From an uncultured Lachnospiraceae bacterium (GTDB taxonomy: Bacteria > Bacillota > Clostridia > Lachnospirales > Lachnospiraceae), in contig CAJUQY010000003.1 in the NCBI GenBank assembly GCA_910588815.1, positions 1 through 64,000 of the forward strand: DNA of 64,000 nt, given 5' to 3'. Positions 17,119 to 25,804 of this stretch are shown one piece after another. The stretch's first letter is position 1, and each line of letters starts with the position of its first letter. Both the position numbers and the translations under genes were made by a program. The notes beneath the pieces were generated by a model. That model was not told the DNA's origin. It saw only the letters and a list, made by a program, of their open reading frames with translations, and made no database searches.

Positions 17119-18172
17119 CTTTCAGATCCTCCCATCGCAAATAGTAATCTGCGCTAATATCCGTGTTCAATTCTCTTCCCAAAACCTTGCTGATTTCATA
17201 TGGTGCTATTCCGTCTTTCATAATCGGCCTTAAAGGAAATAGATCCTCTTTTGTCAGTACATGGCCAGCCGGCAAGTCTCTCGTAGCATACAAAGAACGC
17301 TGCTGCACCACACGGGAATCGGTTTCATTTTTCTCTACCTTTTTAATACCGTCTCCCAATGCATGATATAAATCCATAGAGGCGTCCACCATCTGTCTCC
17401 AAGTTTTTGGATTCATGGCAAATTTATGGTCCGGTCCAACTCTGTTATTATCATCTGTAAAATGCTTTTCAATCACACGGGCTCCCAGAGCGATTGCACC
17501 TAAAACCGTTGTATGTCCTGGCGTGTGATCCGACAAACCCAAAATACAATTGGAGAATCTCTCTTTATACGTATTCAGCACATTTAAGTTAATGCATTTG
17601 TAATTCTCCCTGTCAACTGTATAGTTCGTATTACACTGCATCAAAACAATCTCTTTCGTATAATTTTCCAAAACCTGAACCGCACTTGTCACTTCCGCCA
17701 TATCCGAAGCGCCTGTGGCCAATAAAATCGGTTTTCCCTTTTCTGCCATATATTCAATAATTGCATGCCACGTTATGTCTCCTGAACCAATTTTATAAGC
17801 ATTAACATATGGATCAACCGCATCAATCGAATCAAAATCATAAGGACTGGTCATATACTCAATCCCCACCTCATCGCATTTTTCTTTTAATGCTTTTGTC
17901 CACTCCACTGAAATCGAAGCGTCCTCGTACACTTCAAAAACCGATTTATCCCAAGAAGCCTGATGGCTTTGACGCGGCATAGAATCAAAACCTTGTTTGC
18001 TTACAATCTTTCTGGCAGTAAAATTTTGGAATTTTGCCACATCGGCTCCCGCCTCTTTTGCCAATTCTATCAATCGAAAAGCTCTCTCTAAGCTGCCATC
18101 ATGATTTGCAGCAATGTCTGCAATAAAGAACGGGCGCCCCTCCCCTGTAATATCTAAATGGCCTATTTTCAT
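17102..18172 (-). CDS. NeuB/PseI-family nonulosonate synthase
   Basis: This 356-residue enzyme has the NeuB TIM barrel (about 10-280) and a C-terminal SAF antifreeze-like domain (about 290-350). Family motifs include FFIADIAANHDGSLERAF, DVAKFQNFT, KIGSGDITW and GLSDHTPG. It should condense phosphoenolpyruvate with a free 6-carbon amino sugar to a nine-carbon acid, taking the sugar freed by the PseG-like enzyme. ATG at 18172 with GGAGG eight bases before it; the codon overlaps the stop of the reductase gene (TAATG). A CMP-sugar synthetase, needed next, is not in the window. Confidence 0.92.
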   Translation of the reverse strand: MKIGHLDITGEGRPFFIADIAANHDGSLERAFRLIELAKEAGADVAKFQNFTARKIVSKQGFDSMPRQSHQASWDKSVFEVYEDASISVEWTKALKEKCDEVGIEYMTSPYDFDSIDAVDPYVNAYKIGSGDITWHAIIEYMAEKGKPILLATGASDMAEVTSAVQVLENYTKEIVLMQCNTNYTVDRENYKCINLNVLNTYKERFSNCILGLSDHTPGHTTVLGAIALGARVIEKHFTDDNNRVGPDHKFAMNPKTWRQMVDASMDLYHALGDGIKKVEKNETDSRVVQQRSLYATRDLPAGHVLTKEDLFPLRPIMKDGIAPYEISKVLGRELNTDISADYYLRWEDLKDVEGR

Positions 18173-19065
18173 TATATATTCCTCCACGTATCGTAGATAC
18201 TTTTAAACCGCATAATACTCTCCATTGGCGTACTGATATCCATTCCTAATTCATTACGCAGTTTTCCATTATCCATTCCCATATTTTTAGAGCGCCTTGC
18301 TTTGAATTCCATGATTTCGCTGACCGTCGCATGGATCACCCCTGATTGAATCCCAAAAACTTCTTTCACAGCCATTCCAAAATCATATTTTGATATTTTC
18401 CCGGTTCCGCATGCATGATATAAACCGCTCACATTTTTTTCAATACATGCATCAATAATTTCTGTCAATTCATTCACCAAAATCGGAGAAAAGAAAATAT
18501 CCGTAAACATATTCAATTCTTCCCCTCTCCGAAGGGATTCAACAATCCATTCTCCAAAACTACATTTGTTTTGAATATTTCTCCCATAAATATTGGTTCT
18601 TAATATCAGAGAATTTTTACATTCCTGGACATATTTCTCTCCCAGTAACTTGGTTTCGCCATAATAATTAACCGGCTCCGGTAAATCCGTTTCCTGATAC
18701 AAGCCATCCTTTTCCCCATCAAAAACTGCATCTGTCGAAATATAAATCAATTTTATCCCGTTTTCTCCACACACCTTCGCAATCTCCTGCGTCAAATGTG
18801 TATTCAATTCATATGCAAATTTTCGATCCATTTCACAGCGGTCGACGTTTACTGCGGCAGCCGTATGCACGACAACATCTGGTTCTGCCTTTTTTATGCT
18901 CTCTCTGAGCTTTGAAAAATCCAAAAGATCAAAATACTCGATTGGATAATCCTGCTCCGGAATCGGCACAATGTCTGCCCCATAAAGATCATATTTTCCT
19001 TTTAATCCCAGAGCAATATTATATCCCAACATACCGCATACGCCCGTAATATAAATCTTTTGCAT
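18172..19065 (-). CDS. RmlD-like NAD(P)-dependent sugar reductase
   Basis: This 297-residue SDR of the dTDP-4-dehydrorhamnose reductase type has Rossmann GVCGMLGYN (8-16), the RmlD-like HTAAAVNVDRCE, ISTDAVFDGEKDG and the catalytic YYGETK. Family members reduce 4-keto groups of nucleotide sugars. It lies between the pseB-like dehydratase and the NeuB-type synthase, where a PseC aminotransferase would be expected, and so may reduce the 4-keto product of the dehydratase. ATG at 19065 with GGGGGGA six bases before it; a TTG at 19080 is less likely. It resembles the B. subtilis spore-coat SpsK type in size. Confidence 0.87.
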   Translation of the reverse strand: MQKIYITGVCGMLGYNIALGLKGKYDLYGADIVPIPEQDYPIEYFDLLDFSKLRESIKKAEPDVVVHTAAAVNVDRCEMDRKFAYELNTHLTQEIAKVCGENGIKLIYISTDAVFDGEKDGLYQETDLPEPVNYYGETKLLGEKYVQECKNSLILRTNIYGRNIQNKCSFGEWIVESLRRGEELNMFTDIFFSPILVNELTEIIDACIEKNVSGLYHACGTGKISKYDFGMAVKEVFGIQSGVIHATVSEIMEFKARRSKNMGMDNGKLRNELGMDISTPMESIMRFKSIYDTWRNI

Positions 19066-19090
19066 ATCATATCCCCCCAATAAGCTTCCA

Positions 19091-20095
19091 TCAATGGTGT
19101 TCCTCTAATCCTTTTAATTCTTCCCTGATTTTCTCCACCGACAGCCACTGCTTATTGGTCCCGGAATTATACTCAAAACCGTCCGCAACCTTTTTGCCGT
19201 CTCCCACCTTGCGTTCGTCAAACTTCCACCAGTCAAAATGAGGATAGATGATGTAATGCTTGTCATACTCGTAAGTCAGATAGCTGTCGTCCTTCGTCAC
19301 CATGACCTCGTGCAGCTTCTCGCCCTCACGGATACCAATTTCCTTGATTCCCCCCTCCGGCAGCATGGCCTTCGCCAGATCCGTAATGTAGAACGAGGGG
19401 ATTTTGGAGATGTAGGTCTCCCCTCCGTTCGATTCCTCCAGTGCCTTGAAGACCAGCTCCACGCCCTGCTTCAAGGTGATCCAGAACCTGGTCATGCGGC
19501 TGTCTGTAATCGGAAGCTCCTTCGCCCCGTGCTGAACCAAATCCGCAAACACCGGAATGACTGACCCACGGCTTCCTGCCACATTACCATAGCGAACCAC
19601 CGAGAACTTTGTCCCGCTGACCTTGCTGTATGCATTGGCCGAAATAAACAGCTTATCCGACACCAGCTTTGTTCCACCATACAAATTAATCGGGTTGACG
19701 GCTTTGTCTGTGGAAAGAGCGACCACCTTCTTGACTCCCCTGTCAATGGCGGCATCAATCACATTCTGTGCACCATGAATATTGGTCTTGATCGCCTCAA
19801 AGGGATTGTACTCGCAGGTGGGGACCTGTTTCATGGCGGCCGCATGAATCACATAATCCACCTGATCAAAAGCCCGCATCAGCCTGTCCTTGTCCCTGAC
19901 ATCCCCAATAAAGAAGCGAACTTTCGACAAATCCAATTTGTCCTGATATTTGGTTTTCATCAAATGCTGTTTAAACTCATCCCTAGAATAAATGATTACC
20001 CTATGGGGATCATAACGCTCCAAAAGCATTTCCAAAAACTTGTGTCCAAAGCTGCCCGTTCCGCCTGTGACTAAAATTGTTTTTCCGTTTAACAT
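19091..20095 (-). CDS. pseB: UDP-N-acetylglucosamine 4,6-dehydratase (inverting, PseB-like)
   Basis: This 334-residue enzyme should form UDP-2-acetamido-2,6-dideoxy-L-arabino-hexos-4-ulose. It has TGGTGSFGHKFLE (9-21), RFFIGDVRDKDRL, VIHAAAMKQVPTCEYNP, LSTDKAVNPINLYGGTK and RYGNVAGSRGSVIP, close to Campylobacter PseB throughout, including the C-terminal GEKLHEVMVTKDDSYLTYE. WbjB/CapE enzymes of L-FucNAc synthesis are related, but this one looks nearer to PseB. GAGGA precedes the ATG. It opens the set reductase, synthase, acetyltransferase, PseG-like hydrolase. Confidence 0.93.
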   Translation of the reverse strand: MLNGKTILVTGGTGSFGHKFLEMLLERYDPHRVIIYSRDEFKQHLMKTKYQDKLDLSKVRFFIGDVRDKDRLMRAFDQVDYVIHAAAMKQVPTCEYNPFEAIKTNIHGAQNVIDAAIDRGVKKVVALSTDKAVNPINLYGGTKLVSDKLFISANAYSKVSGTKFSVVRYGNVAGSRGSVIPVFADLVQHGAKELPITDSRMTRFWITLKQGVELVFKALEESNGGETYISKIPSFYITDLAKAMLPEGGIKEIGIREGEKLHEVMVTKDDSYLTYEYDKHYIIYPHFDWWKFDERKVGDGKKVADGFEYNSGTNKQWLSVEKIREELKGLEEHH

Positions 20096-20137
20096 ATTCT
20101 TTTCCTCTTTCTGTGTTTTTGAATAATTTCAAGTTTA

Positions 20138-21013
20138 TTATATACTCTCTGCCAAGATTTCTCTATCAACGCTGTCCCTGATGCTTTCATAGTAACTGTA
20201 GAGCTCCCTGATGGCCTGATCAATCTCCGTGATTCGCAAATTCGGTATCTCTGCCCGCAGACGTTCATTGGACGCCGAATAATCCAGATTTCGCTCTTCA
20301 CTGAGCAAATGAACCGGCAATTCCTTTCCGCTTCTCTTTAGAACCTTCCCGGCCAGCTCCGTGAGAAGATATTCTTTCCCGTTGCATACGTTATAATCAT
20401 GATGCCGAGGCTCATTTTCCAGGAACCATCTCACAATATCTGCCAAATCCTCAATATAAAGAAAGTCAAAATAACACTCTTTGCGCACTGTGAGCGGCAG
20501 ATCATAAATTGCCTTACAACATAGATTAGAAAGGAACTTGATATAAAACAGCTCGTACTTCCCAAAAATTCCGAACAGCCTCAGATTATAAATATTATCT
20601 GAATTCCGGGCGATCTCATTCATCGTATATTTTGCCAACCCGTAGTCCGTCTCCGGTATATGCTTCCCGATTTCCTCTTCTTTTGCCATGCGGATATGGA
20701 ACCGCTTGTCATATTCCGCCCCGCTGCCAAAATAGAGGATTTTCTCCACAATCCCGCTGTTTTTGGTAAGATTCAAAAACATGCGCAGATCATTGGCCAG
20801 CTCGTGCTCCCCGCCGTTCACCATCGGCACGTGCACGGCGGCGTGAATCACACCGTCAATCTGATTCTGCCGTATATAGTCACAGACCGCCGTCTCATCA
20901 AGAAGCTCCAATTCTTTGTGGGACGGGGCATGGATTTCATACTCCCCGTTCAAAGCCTCCGTCAGATTTCGGCCGATAAATCCGCTCCCGCCCGTCAGCA
21001 AAATACGCTTCAT
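20138..21013 (-). CDS. NAD-dependent epimerase/dehydratase family reductase (possible YerF-like)
   Basis: This 291-residue SDR has GGSGFIGRNL (8-17), VIHAAVHVPMVN and the catalytic YGLAK near residue 135. It follows the thiamine-diphosphate enzyme gene by four bases. In the yersiniose pathway the ThDP enzyme YerE adds an acetyl unit to CDP-4-keto-3,6-dideoxyglucose and the reductase YerF reduces the side chain; a similar role here is inferred from the rfbFHG genes downstream. It could also be a simple 4-keto reductase or epimerase. The ATG at 21013 with GGGGGAG upstream is chosen; the longer frame overlaps the upstream gene. Confidence 0.8.
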   Translation of the reverse strand: MKRILLTGGSGFIGRNLTEALNGEYEIHAPSHKELELLDETAVCDYIRQNQIDGVIHAAVHVPMVNGGEHELANDLRMFLNLTKNSGIVEKILYFGSGAEYDKRFHIRMAKEEEIGKHIPETDYGLAKYTMNEIARNSDNIYNLRLFGIFGKYELFYIKFLSNLCCKAIYDLPLTVRKECYFDFLYIEDLADIVRWFLENEPRHHDYNVCNGKEYLLTELAGKVLKRSGKELPVHLLSEERNLDYSASNERLRAEIPNLRITEIDQAIRELYSYYESIRDSVDREILAESI

Positions 21014-21017
21014 CCCT

Positions 21018-22823
21018 TCACTCCCCCCAGTCAGGCATATTTTCCGCCTGTTCTTTTTCGTCCACAAATGGATACAGATTTTCTAATTTGCTTGAAGTAA
21101 AGGTCCCGTCCGCATTTGCCACAGTAAGCGATTTCGGAATCTCGTCAAAATAGATGGAAGAAATCACCTCACATAAACAGGGGGCGTCATCCGCCATGCA
21201 CTCTTCCAGCACCGTTTCCACCTGCGCATCGTTCTCAATCCGAAAATAATTCAGATGGAACATGCGGGCAATGTCCTTCATATCCGGAAGGATCAGGCCG
21301 CTCTCTTCATTGCATCCCGCAAAATTTGACTTGAAATTATTTCTCTGCATCGTGTAGATCGACGCATAGCCCTCATTGGAGAGGACAAACAATTTAAGAG
21401 GAAGCTTATAGGTGGAGATCAGCTGCAGTTCCTGCAGATTGTGCTGGAGACTCCCGTCCCCCTCCAATACCAGCGTCCTCCGCTTTCCGCTGGCCACACA
21501 GCAGGCAATCGCACTGGGGACGCACCATCCCATGGAGCCAAGGCCCATGGAGGTGACAAACCGTTGCCCCCGCTTTAACCGGTACGCCATGTGGGAAATC
21601 CCGCAGGTGCGGCCGGATGATGAGCCCACAAATACGTCCGTCGCCTTCGAGAACTCCGACAGTTTTTCCGCAAGGAAGAAGCCGTCCGTCTTCCCCTCGT
21701 TGTCATAGGGCTGGCGTTCCCGATTTAAGGGATATTTCTCCTTCATCCTGTTACAGTAGGCCAACCATTCACTTCTATCTTTTGGATGATATCTTTTTTT
21801 ATCTTCCAAAAGCTTGTCCAAAAAAGCGGCAGCATCCACCCGCAATTTCAAAACAAAATCCATGCTCAGCTTATCCATCTCGCCCTGCTCTATATCCACA
21901 ATCACTTTCTTTGCATTTGGTGCAAAATGCGGCTCGTCAAAAGCCGTGATGGCAGGATTCAAGCGGGTTCCCACGATCAACAGGAAATCCGCATTCTGCA
22001 AAACGTAATTGGAGTAACGGGTCGTGGGAACGCCCGGACTCCCCATGTACAAGGCTTCCTCATCGCCGAATACCCCTTTTGCCCGCCATGTACTTAAAAT
22101 AGGAATCTGGAATTCCTCCACTAATTCCCGGATCTCCTCTTTCCTGTTCGCCGCAACCACCCCGTGCCCAATCAAAACTGCCGGACGCTTCGCTTCGTTT
22201 AACAGACGATACACTTCCTCCAGTTTTGCCTCTTCGATATCAGATACATCCTGATACCCTTCTTCGGACGGCTCAAAAGCACGCAGATCCTCCGTCTCCA
22301 CCTGTGCCCCCTGAACGTCCAGAGGTACGTCGATCCAGACGGGCCCTTTCCTTCCGTGGGTCGCCAGATAAACCGCCTTTTCCAGGTGATAGCGGATATC
22401 CTTTTTATTTAGCACAATCTCCGCATACTTGGTGATCGCCTTCACCACCGGTATGATGGCGATCTCCTGGGCTCCATAAATCCGCAATCCCTTTAACTGC
22501 CCCATCTGCTCCGTCTTGCACTGTCCGGAAATATAAAGGGCCGGCGAACCATCCACCCACGCCCCGGCACAGCCAGTCACAGCGTTCGTAGCTCCTGGCC
22601 CCGTCGTCACCATACAGGCCCCCAGATGCCCCGTATACTGGGCGTAACTGTCCGCACAGATCCCGCTGGCCTGCTCGTTCAGATTAAAAACCAGGTTCAA
22701 TCCCTCCTGGCGCTTCACGCTGTCAAGCAAATGCATCATTCCGCCGCCGGAGAGCAAAAATAAATCATGAATTCCCTGATCAACTAAAAATTGTGATATA
22801 TAATCGGATACTTTTATTTTCAT
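21018..22823 (-). CDS. thiamine-diphosphate-dependent acetolactate synthase-like enzyme (possible YerE-like)
   Basis: This 601-residue enzyme has the three-domain ThDP fold of the acetohydroxyacid synthase family: the activating Glu in FNLNEQASGICADSYA (near 49), TTGPGATNAVTG, and the ThDP/Mg motif LEGDGSLQHNLQELQLI with its NEGY end. There is no regulatory subunit and no other branched-chain amino acid gene nearby, and it heads a glycan operon with rfbF, rfbH and rfbG. That context points to YerE, which moves a two-carbon unit from pyruvate onto C4 of a CDP-4-keto sugar to give a branched-chain sugar. GAGGGG lies before the ATG, and a strong promoter 51 bp upstream starts the operon. Confidence 0.87.
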   Translation of the reverse strand: MKIKVSDYISQFLVDQGIHDLFLLSGGGMMHLLDSVKRQEGLNLVFNLNEQASGICADSYAQYTGHLGACMVTTGPGATNAVTGCAGAWVDGSPALYISGQCKTEQMGQLKGLRIYGAQEIAIIPVVKAITKYAEIVLNKKDIRYHLEKAVYLATHGRKGPVWIDVPLDVQGAQVETEDLRAFEPSEEGYQDVSDIEEAKLEEVYRLLNEAKRPAVLIGHGVVAANRKEEIRELVEEFQIPILSTWRAKGVFGDEEALYMGSPGVPTTRYSNYVLQNADFLLIVGTRLNPAITAFDEPHFAPNAKKVIVDIEQGEMDKLSMDFVLKLRVDAAAFLDKLLEDKKRYHPKDRSEWLAYCNRMKEKYPLNRERQPYDNEGKTDGFFLAEKLSEFSKATDVFVGSSSGRTCGISHMAYRLKRGQRFVTSMGLGSMGWCVPSAIACCVASGKRRTLVLEGDGSLQHNLQELQLISTYKLPLKLFVLSNEGYASIYTMQRNNFKSNFAGCNEESGLILPDMKDIARMFHLNYFRIENDAQVETVLEECMADDAPCLCEVISSIYFDEIPKSLTVANADGTFTSSKLENLYPFVDEKEQAENMPDWGE

Positions 22824-22873
22824 CCTATATCCCCTCGCTTTTGTTCATTGCCAGCAAAATTTGCTATGTTATG

Positions 22874-22902
22874 ATTATACATAAAAAAATAAATCTCTAC
22901 AA
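22874..22902 (-). promoter_or_regulatory. promoter of the unusual-sugar operon (22.8 to 6.9 kb)
   Basis: On the minus strand TTGTAG (22902-22897) and a perfect TATAAT (22879-22874) are 17 bp apart. The first start codon lies 50 bases further on. The rest of the 188-bp gap is AT-rich, with a weak A/T palindrome near 22990-23010 that could help end the upstream operon. Confidence 0.75.
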
Positions 22903-23011
22903 CCGTTTCTTTTTCCCTTTTAAATCAAGAATTATAAAAGAATACTGTATTATCTCTAACCTTTACAGGAATAATAGTCAAAATATTTAAACCAATATTT
23001 TCCTAAAAATA

Positions 23012-25753
23012 TTATTCAAGTATTTTCTCTCTTCTTGCAAAAATCAGTATTCCCATTAGACTCAACAAACTTATTCCCATTCCTATATAAAACATGGTAG
23101 GTACATATTCAAATCGAACTACATGATTTCCCTCCGGAACTTCGATTCCCTGTATCAAACCATTAACCATATAAATATCAACTCTCTCATCATCCACATA
23201 AGCTCTCCATTCTGGAAAATAGTTTTGTGAAAAATTAATAAATGTTTTTTCTGAACACGAAACATTGGCCGTTACACTATTCGCTTTCTGCACTATATTA
23301 TCGACAGTCACATTCTCTATACTATTTTCGAATTCCGTTTCAATGTCTTTGCTATAGCTTATTTCGTCCAAGTCAAGACCCAAGGGCGCCACATAAAGCT
23401 GGCTTTCATCAACAATTTTTTTCACACTTTTTGGCGCATATAAAATCTCATTCACATTCTTGTTCTCATATATTTTCATTTTTTCATCTTCATAGTATAA
23501 ACTATATACCCCCTCTATCTTGTCTGCATCATATTCTGAAATGGTAAAACTTTGTAAATTAATCTTTTCATTATCTGTGAGCCACATTCTAAAGAATCCA
23601 TCCACATCCGCTTCCATCTCACCACTAAATATTGTAGCTTTATACTCTGCCAGACCAGGCCGAAGCGTAATAGAAAAATCTTGATCTACATTATCATATG
23701 AAAGCTCGTACAAATCGCCAGTAAACATCAATTCTCTATCAGTCTCCACATAAAATTTAATTTCATAATATGTTTCAGGTTTTATCGTAAGGGGCACTAT
23801 CAACATCTCGTCTAAATCCCCCACAGAAATTTCTTCTTTTACAGAATATAATTCTTTCTTCATATGTCCCTTTTCGTAAATATATCCATTGTCCGATATG
23901 ATCCCTTCCTGATCAATGATATATTTTACACCTAACATCGATAACAAATCGTTTTGACATAAAAGGTTACGCTTTATCTGCAAAAAACCTATATATAAGC
24001 CCGAGAAATTATACGTAGGGTTCACCAACGAAGCAGAAATCATTAATTTACACAATTGCGGGTTATTGATACTTCTATAACAATTAATTGCACTAATTCC
24101 TAGTGATACATTTCTGTTACATTTAAATATATTTTCATAGCCAGCATCAATATACGGAGATGCAAGCAACGCTTTATATCCTTTTGCATTAGTCGTCAGC
24201 TCATCCTCCATTTCTTTTTGATACCTATCTATCGTCAAATCTGTTCTGCCTGCCATCCTCCAGAGCGGATATATTTCATACAAGTTTGTCAAAAACATAA
24301 CTGTAAGAATACCATATTGAATAAATTTTTTTCTTTCCCGATCCAAATCCATAATTTTTATACAAATTGCAATAATCCCTAAGATAATTATTGTCCCATA
24401 ATAAATATCAAAAATTTTTTCGTAGCTATAATAAGTTTCCCCCGTTCCATTTAGCAACAACAAACTAGACATATGAGCTACCATCAAAATAACACTTAAA
24501 ACCAATAAATGAATAACCAATTTTAACAATTTATCTTTTCTTTGTTCTTCCATTATTTTGGTCAAAGATACTGCAAAAAGAACATAGGCGAAGAAAATAA
24601 ATATAAAGAGAATACGGCTCGGAACACGAAATGAATTTAAAAGTGGAATTCTATATATAATTCTAGCCAGCCATTCAATATGCCCACTACAGGCATAAAG
24701 CATCGTTACCAACATAACACAGGCAGCTCCAAAAGCTTTTCTGCTCTTCATATAATATCGAATTCCGTACAATAAAACTACTATTACAAACAAACCTAAA
24801 AAAATTTCAATATCTGCTCCCGATGTCCCCCAATCCGGATTCCAAGGTTGCCCATCAAACAGCGCCGGAAACAACATCATAATAATCCGAAACGGATGCA
24901 AGGAAAGGGAACGAAATACCTCAAAGGAAGTCTTTCCAGCCCCAGCCGACACATAGAATTGTGATAATTGTATAAAAGGCAGTAACTGAACCATAATAAG
25001 AGCAAAATAACTTATTCCCCAGATAATTGCATCTCTAAACCATATTTTTAGGGATATCTTTTTTCTAATCCCACCTGCTATTAAGTAAAATCCAACTGTT
25101 AAATCCGTATATACCACATATTGCGGAAATCCCACAAAAAATTGTAACGCCATAAAAATAGAAGAATATAATAAATATCTTTTTTTCTGAACCTGCAAAT
25201 ATTTCTCAATAAAATACAATATAATAGGTAAATATATAGCACATGCAACTAACATCGTATGCTCTTTTCTACCACCACCCAAGTGTACAGAAAATAAATA
25301 AATTATACTTGTGAAAACAGCTACAAATCTTTTACACTGAATTATCTGTAAATACTTATAAGTAAATGTTGCACCCATTGCCAAATGAAGCGCATAAAAT
25401 ATAAGCCAAAACCACGCTCCTGAGAAAAGCAATGAAATGTATTTAAAAGGATAAAATGTTGCCGTCGTTATATCTGCTACCACAGGCATACCATTGCCTG
25501 CCAAATTATTCCACAATGGAAATTCTCCTTGCAATATTTCATTTTTCAGAAAATCACAATCAGATAACAAAGTAATCCCATCCCCTTCAAATGGAACAAG
25601 ATTGTTTAAAGGATACTCTATATAAGAAAGCAGTACTACTAAAAAATATCCAACAAACAGAATAAATGTAAAATATTTTGCATTATAAACCACCTGGGCA
25701 TAAGCCATTACATTTCTTCCCATTTTTTTTAGATATTCCCCAAAAACTTTCAT
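23012..25753 (-). CDS. YfhO-family multi-pass membrane protein (GT-C-like)
   Basis: This 913-residue protein has one helix at 27-45, a long first outer loop with PFEGDGITLLSDCDFLKNEI and WNNLAGNGMPVVAD, then about ten more helices up to residue 500, an extended outer beta-rich domain (about 500-880) and a last helix before RREKILE. This is the YfhO layout; YfhO proteins are thought to be GT-C glycosyltransferases that decorate teichoic acids or other surface polymers from lipid-linked sugar donors. It is the last gene of the 43.5-23 kb operon. The acidic DSD-like residues in the first loop fit a GT-C active site. Confidence 0.85.
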   Translation of the reverse strand: MKVFGEYLKKMGRNVMAYAQVVYNAKYFTFILFVGYFLVVLLSYIEYPLNNLVPFEGDGITLLSDCDFLKNEILQGEFPLWNNLAGNGMPVVADITTATFYPFKYISLLFSGAWFWLIFYALHLAMGATFTYKYLQIIQCKRFVAVFTSIIYLFSVHLGGGRKEHTMLVACAIYLPIILYFIEKYLQVQKKRYLLYSSIFMALQFFVGFPQYVVYTDLTVGFYLIAGGIRKKISLKIWFRDAIIWGISYFALIMVQLLPFIQLSQFYVSAGAGKTSFEVFRSLSLHPFRIIMMLFPALFDGQPWNPDWGTSGADIEIFLGLFVIVVLLYGIRYYMKSRKAFGAACVMLVTMLYACSGHIEWLARIIYRIPLLNSFRVPSRILFIFIFFAYVLFAVSLTKIMEEQRKDKLLKLVIHLLVLSVILMVAHMSSLLLLNGTGETYYSYEKIFDIYYGTIIILGIIAICIKIMDLDRERKKFIQYGILTVMFLTNLYEIYPLWRMAGRTDLTIDRYQKEMEDELTTNAKGYKALLASPYIDAGYENIFKCNRNVSLGISAINCYRSINNPQLCKLMISASLVNPTYNFSGLYIGFLQIKRNLLCQNDLLSMLGVKYIIDQEGIISDNGYIYEKGHMKKELYSVKEEISVGDLDEMLIVPLTIKPETYYEIKFYVETDRELMFTGDLYELSYDNVDQDFSITLRPGLAEYKATIFSGEMEADVDGFFRMWLTDNEKINLQSFTISEYDADKIEGVYSLYYEDEKMKIYENKNVNEILYAPKSVKKIVDESQLYVAPLGLDLDEISYSKDIETEFENSIENVTVDNIVQKANSVTANVSCSEKTFINFSQNYFPEWRAYVDDERVDIYMVNGLIQGIEVPEGNHVVRFEYVPTMFYIGMGISLLSLMGILIFARREKILE

Positions 25754-25804
25754 GATTCGACTCCCTTTTACACAATATTATTTTATGTTTCATGCGCTCT
25801 CTTT

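Noticed and set aside
18172..20095. pseB-like and RmlD-like genes as a UDP-L-FucNAc pathway (WbjB/WbjC)
   Set aside because: The dehydratase is closer in motif order to PseB, no 2-epimerase (WbjD) is present, and NeuB- and PseG-type genes follow directly. It remains a minor alternative.
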